A DNA stretch of 64,000 bases from Atherinomorus stipes (lineage: Eukaryota; Chordata; Actinopteri; Atheriniformes; Atherinidae). Positions within the stretch are counted from its first letter, which is position 1. Each line of letters opens with the position of its first letter. Location: NCBI GenBank assembly GCA_023101725.1, contig JALJCO010012637.1, forward strand, positions 1,116,001 to 1,180,000. The letters run 5' to 3'. The notes beneath the pieces were generated by a model. The model was not told the origin of the DNA. It did no database searches and saw nothing but the letters and a program-made list of their open reading frames with translations. The translations under genes and the position numbers were made by a program. Below are positions 61,197-64,000 of this stretch, one piece after another.

Positions 61197-62232
61197 TTTT
61201 TAACATCTTTTGTTGGAGTAATTGTATTTCCTGTAGTTTATTAAAGTAATGTTTTAATATTAAATCACTACTCAGGAGTTATAAAATGCACTGATTTAAA
61301 ACTGTCATCGCTACTTTTGTTGAAAACCCTTTTTCCTCTTTGACTTAATCAGATTACATTCAAAGTTAAACTTTGAAAAAAGTGACAACTTCCTCTAAGT
61401 AGGTGTTATTTTATACTTTGTGACTAATGGTAAATAATGAAAGCATAAGACTAAATTTACAAAGAGATTCTGATCAGAATGGAGTTGAATGCTGATTGAT
61501 TGGAGACAACTGTGAATAAAAGCCATCTAGTTCAGAAATTTCTCCTGTAAGAATACTAAAAACTTGGCACATTCACAGATGACTTTATGTAAATCTGCAA
61601 AGCTGTGGCGTCTTCTTGCTCTGTTGAGCGGCTTCAGGGCTTGCTGGGCCTTCTGTTGCTGCGAGTGCCTGTAAAGCGGGCTCATTGTCTAACTATCGAA
61701 AGTAGAAAGTTGCTCTGAATGCTAAGCTGCATCTGAGCCTGGCTTCTGACACGAGCTGATAATCAGATTTACTCCCCTGAATTCGCCGGACTCCACAATG
61801 CGCCCCAGTGTCGTCGTCCCCCACTTTGCCTCTCACCAGCATCCAGACCCCCTCTCCTCCCCCGCAGTAAAGCTAATTACACCCTGCAGAAACACAAATC
61901 TGCACGATTTAAAAAGTCACTCTTTTTCAGGGGTTTAACCTTGTTAGGCCGTAAGCCTGGCTTTCTTGTGCATCAGCTCTGTGAAGAATTCTCTGTTCCT
62001 GCAGACTCCAGGACATAGACACACTTCTGTCTTTGCTCGTAGTCGTCCGCCTGTCAGAGGGTTCACTCCAAGGCACTGTAATTAAGTGTGTGTGTGTGTG
62101 TGTGTGTGTATTTGTGGTTATGCATGCTTGTGTGTTTGTGTGTATTTAGAGGTGGGGTGGGGGTGAAGGAGCACACGCAAGCCTGTCCTCTGCAGGCCAT
62201 CTGGGACTCTGACTAACTAATAGACTTCCTAC
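61197..62232. other. intergenic; possible conserved non-coding element
   Basis: 61690-61920 is repeat-free with GCTGATAATCAGATTTAC and GTAAAGCTAATTACACC. A TG microsatellite lies at 62084-62108. Confidence 0.4.
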
Positions 62233-62509
62233 ATTCATCGAGCAACACGACTTGTACATCTCAATCAGGGAGCTGTTGACCACAAACAGGCCAGTAATGA
62301 CATTAGCCAGTTCTGGCAGCGTGAGGACAGCGTGTGGGTTGCATGACGCCAGGAGGTCAGCCTGTTTCCTGGGGGCCTGCAGGGACCCGAAGGAGCCCAC
62401 ACGCGTGTTATGGGTGTCTGCAGAAAGCATGGCCCCTATGTCACTGCTGGAAATGCCGTCCTCACACATCTTACAGTCAACTGTAACCCATTTTCCAGTG
62501 ATGCGTGGT
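62233..62509 (-). other. candidate coding exon, family unknown
   Basis: Open on the minus strand from an AG at about 62510 to a GTAGGA donor at 62232. It reads ITGKWVTVDCKMCEDGISSS, later PHAVLTLPELANVITGLFVV and ending IEMYKSCCSMN. Third positions are strongly C/G-rich (for example GTC CTC ACG CTG), unlike the flanks, which suggests real coding selection. The acceptor has a weak pyrimidine tract. I cannot name the family. Confidence 0.45.
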
Positions 62510-63512
62510 GGAACGGCATGCTGATTTCACCTAAATGTTAATAAAAATCATATTGATGTAAGAATAATAACAAAATCACCCTGATTTCAAGTAAAAGAGG
62601 GGGAAAACGGCTTTAAAAAGTCAAAAAGAAAAAAGTAGTGGGTGCATGTTTGCTTGAATCTATGATCAGGTGCAACCAGTTTCCCTCAGAAGTCACATGG
62701 TTAGCTCAGTTAAACTCACCTGTGTAGAAGACCACTAAACATAAAGACCCCAAGCAATCCAGACAGTTCAGGCACAAAATACAGATTTGGGTTATGAACT
62801 TATATCAGAAATATTCCTCTGAGTGTTATTGGGAGGTAAGAAGAATATGACACCGTACCAAACCTTTAAAAAAGGCCCAACTCATGGACCAGGCAAGACA
62901 AAGCTGCAAAGCTCCACAGCAGAGATTAAAGTCCTGACCTAAAGGCCACTTTAAGCCGTACTCTCCACAAAGGTAGGCTTCATGGAAGAGCAGCCAGCTG
63001 TAGTCCTTTCATATTTAGATGGTCAAGGCATAAAAGTTCTTCTCTGTCTGGTTTCAGGTGTTTTCATTTGAGTTTGTGATGCATAAGCTTCGAGCAAACG
63101 GTGGACATTGATAGTTTTTTTTTTTTGTCCTGATTCCTTTTTCATGTTAAAGTTTTAGCCTGCTTTACCCTCTGAAGCTCATAGGTCATGTGTCTACAGC
63201 AACGTCGTTCACAGTGATGTTGGGCCAAGTGTTCTTTCACTTATCTGAGGTTGAGTCATGGTGGACGCTTTTTTCTGTCGAGTCTTGTGATAAAAAGTGA
63301 AGCATGGAACAAACTCTGACAGTAAATCAAACTCAGCTCAGTTCTGCATAAAAGATGGAGGCGAAATTAGGTAAAGGAAACCCAAATTAGACAAAACACT
63401 ATCATACAGCATGTGCTTGATATGTTATGAATGGAAGAGATTGTGTCATGTGATGTCGCTGGAATCCAAGTCGTGTAATTACAGTTCAGATTTTGGGACA
63501 TCAGCAAATGTG
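62510..63512. other. intergenic, nothing recognised
   Basis: AT-rich sequence without repeats I can name. Confidence 0.45.
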
Positions 63513-63515
63513 TCA

Positions 63516-64000
63516 TCTACTGAATTGAAGTGTGTCATGATCAAACTTGTGGTTTACAGCCCATGTTGGTACATGCTTTAGCATGTTTAAATTCAGATAC
63601 ACACTTAGACCATAAAGGTGTGATATAAGATGCAACAGCAATGTTTCTTGTTCCACTTGCTTACTGTTCCTCTTGGTCTCCTTCGAGTGAAGTTTAACAG
63701 TCTCATGGCATGTGGGAGGAAGGATTTCCTTTGTGTATCTGTGGAGCAGTCTCTCCATGAAGCTTACTCCTCTGTCTCTGGATGATGCTGTACAGTACAG
63801 ATACTGTCCCATAGCTGACAGAAGCCTCCTCGGTGCCTGTTTCTCTGCCACAGATGTCAGGCTGTCTGGCTCTCTGCCTACAACAGAGCCTGCTTTCCTC
63901 AGCAGTTTGTCAGGACGTGAAGCCTCCTTCATGAAGCTGCTTCCAGAAGAGCACTCACTCACTGCTTCTAACTGATAAAACATCTGCAGCAGATGTTGAA
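63516..64000 (-). pseudogene. L2-like LINE reverse transcriptase C-terminal end
   Basis: The frame is open to the right edge. It reads ECSSGSSFMKEASRPDKLLR, then KAGSVVGREPDSLTSVAEKQ, matching the SSFM(R/K)EA..(A)DKLLRKA(G/S)SVVG..LDSLTSVAE(R/K)R block of fish L2-type LINEs. Downstream ERLLHRYTKEILPP replaces the usual RLL..RC..R(R/K)SFLP text, so it is diverged. Upstream catalytic motifs would lie beyond the window. Confidence 0.75.

Overview
The window looks like a piece of a teleost (ray-finned fish) chromosome. It is AT-rich, mostly non-coding, and dense with DNA-transposon remnants typical of fish (hAT-type fold-back MITEs, Tc1/mariner, PIF/Harbinger-like and TTAA-flanked elements) plus L2/CR1-, RTE- and poly(A)-type retroelement pieces. 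No prokaryotic, viral, rRNA, tRNA or CRISPR signal was recognised.

The one gene that can be assigned firmly is phenylalanine hydroxylase (pah) on the minus strand. Six coding exons are visible, from the start codon at 15371 down to exon 6 at 1937. Exons 3 to 6 have exactly the lengths and phases of human PAH exons 3 to 6 (184, 89, 68 and 197 bp). Together the six exons encode about the first 243 residues: the N-terminal tail, the ACT-type regulatory domain, and the start of the catalytic domain. Exons 7 to 13, with the iron ligands, lie beyond the left edge. Intron 2 (7.6 kb) is inflated by a nested transposon cluster. A promoter-like segment with paired CACGTG boxes and a TATA-like motif sits about 95 to 120 bp upstream of the start codon.

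From about 15.5 kb to 64 kb no gene can be named. In other vertebrates the neighbour upstream of PAH is the proneural gene ASCL1. No ASCL1 open reading frame is seen here, so by inference this is the flanking gene desert, which may carry regulatory elements. Layout: Tc1-type elements and a hAT insertion (15.8-17.9 kb); a GTGTTAA-rich MITE abutting a hAT copy (18.6-20.3 kb); a perfect-looking hairpin MITE (24.2 kb); a three-deep nested MITE (24.5-25.95 kb); Tc1 debris (26.2 kb); another hAT copy (28.4-29.0 kb); a tandem run of three hAT-like fold-back elements (33.95-35.17 kb); an RTE-type LINE remnant (37.75-38.15 kb); a Harbinger-like MITE (41.4-42.0 kb); a nested TTAA element (44.3-45.3 kb); Tc1 remains (54.6-55.1 kb); a 3.1-kb extremely G-rich poly(A)-tailed retro-insertion with target-site duplication (58.04-61.18 kb); and an L2-like LINE coding end running off the right edge. 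Three short stretches with exon-like properties (about 35.6, 53.25 and 62.3 kb) belong to no gene I recognise and are reported as candidates only.

The most unusual structures are the Russian-doll transposon nests, whose order of insertion can be read from the duplications, and the G-rich retro-insertion. I see no convincing new enzymatic or defence system.
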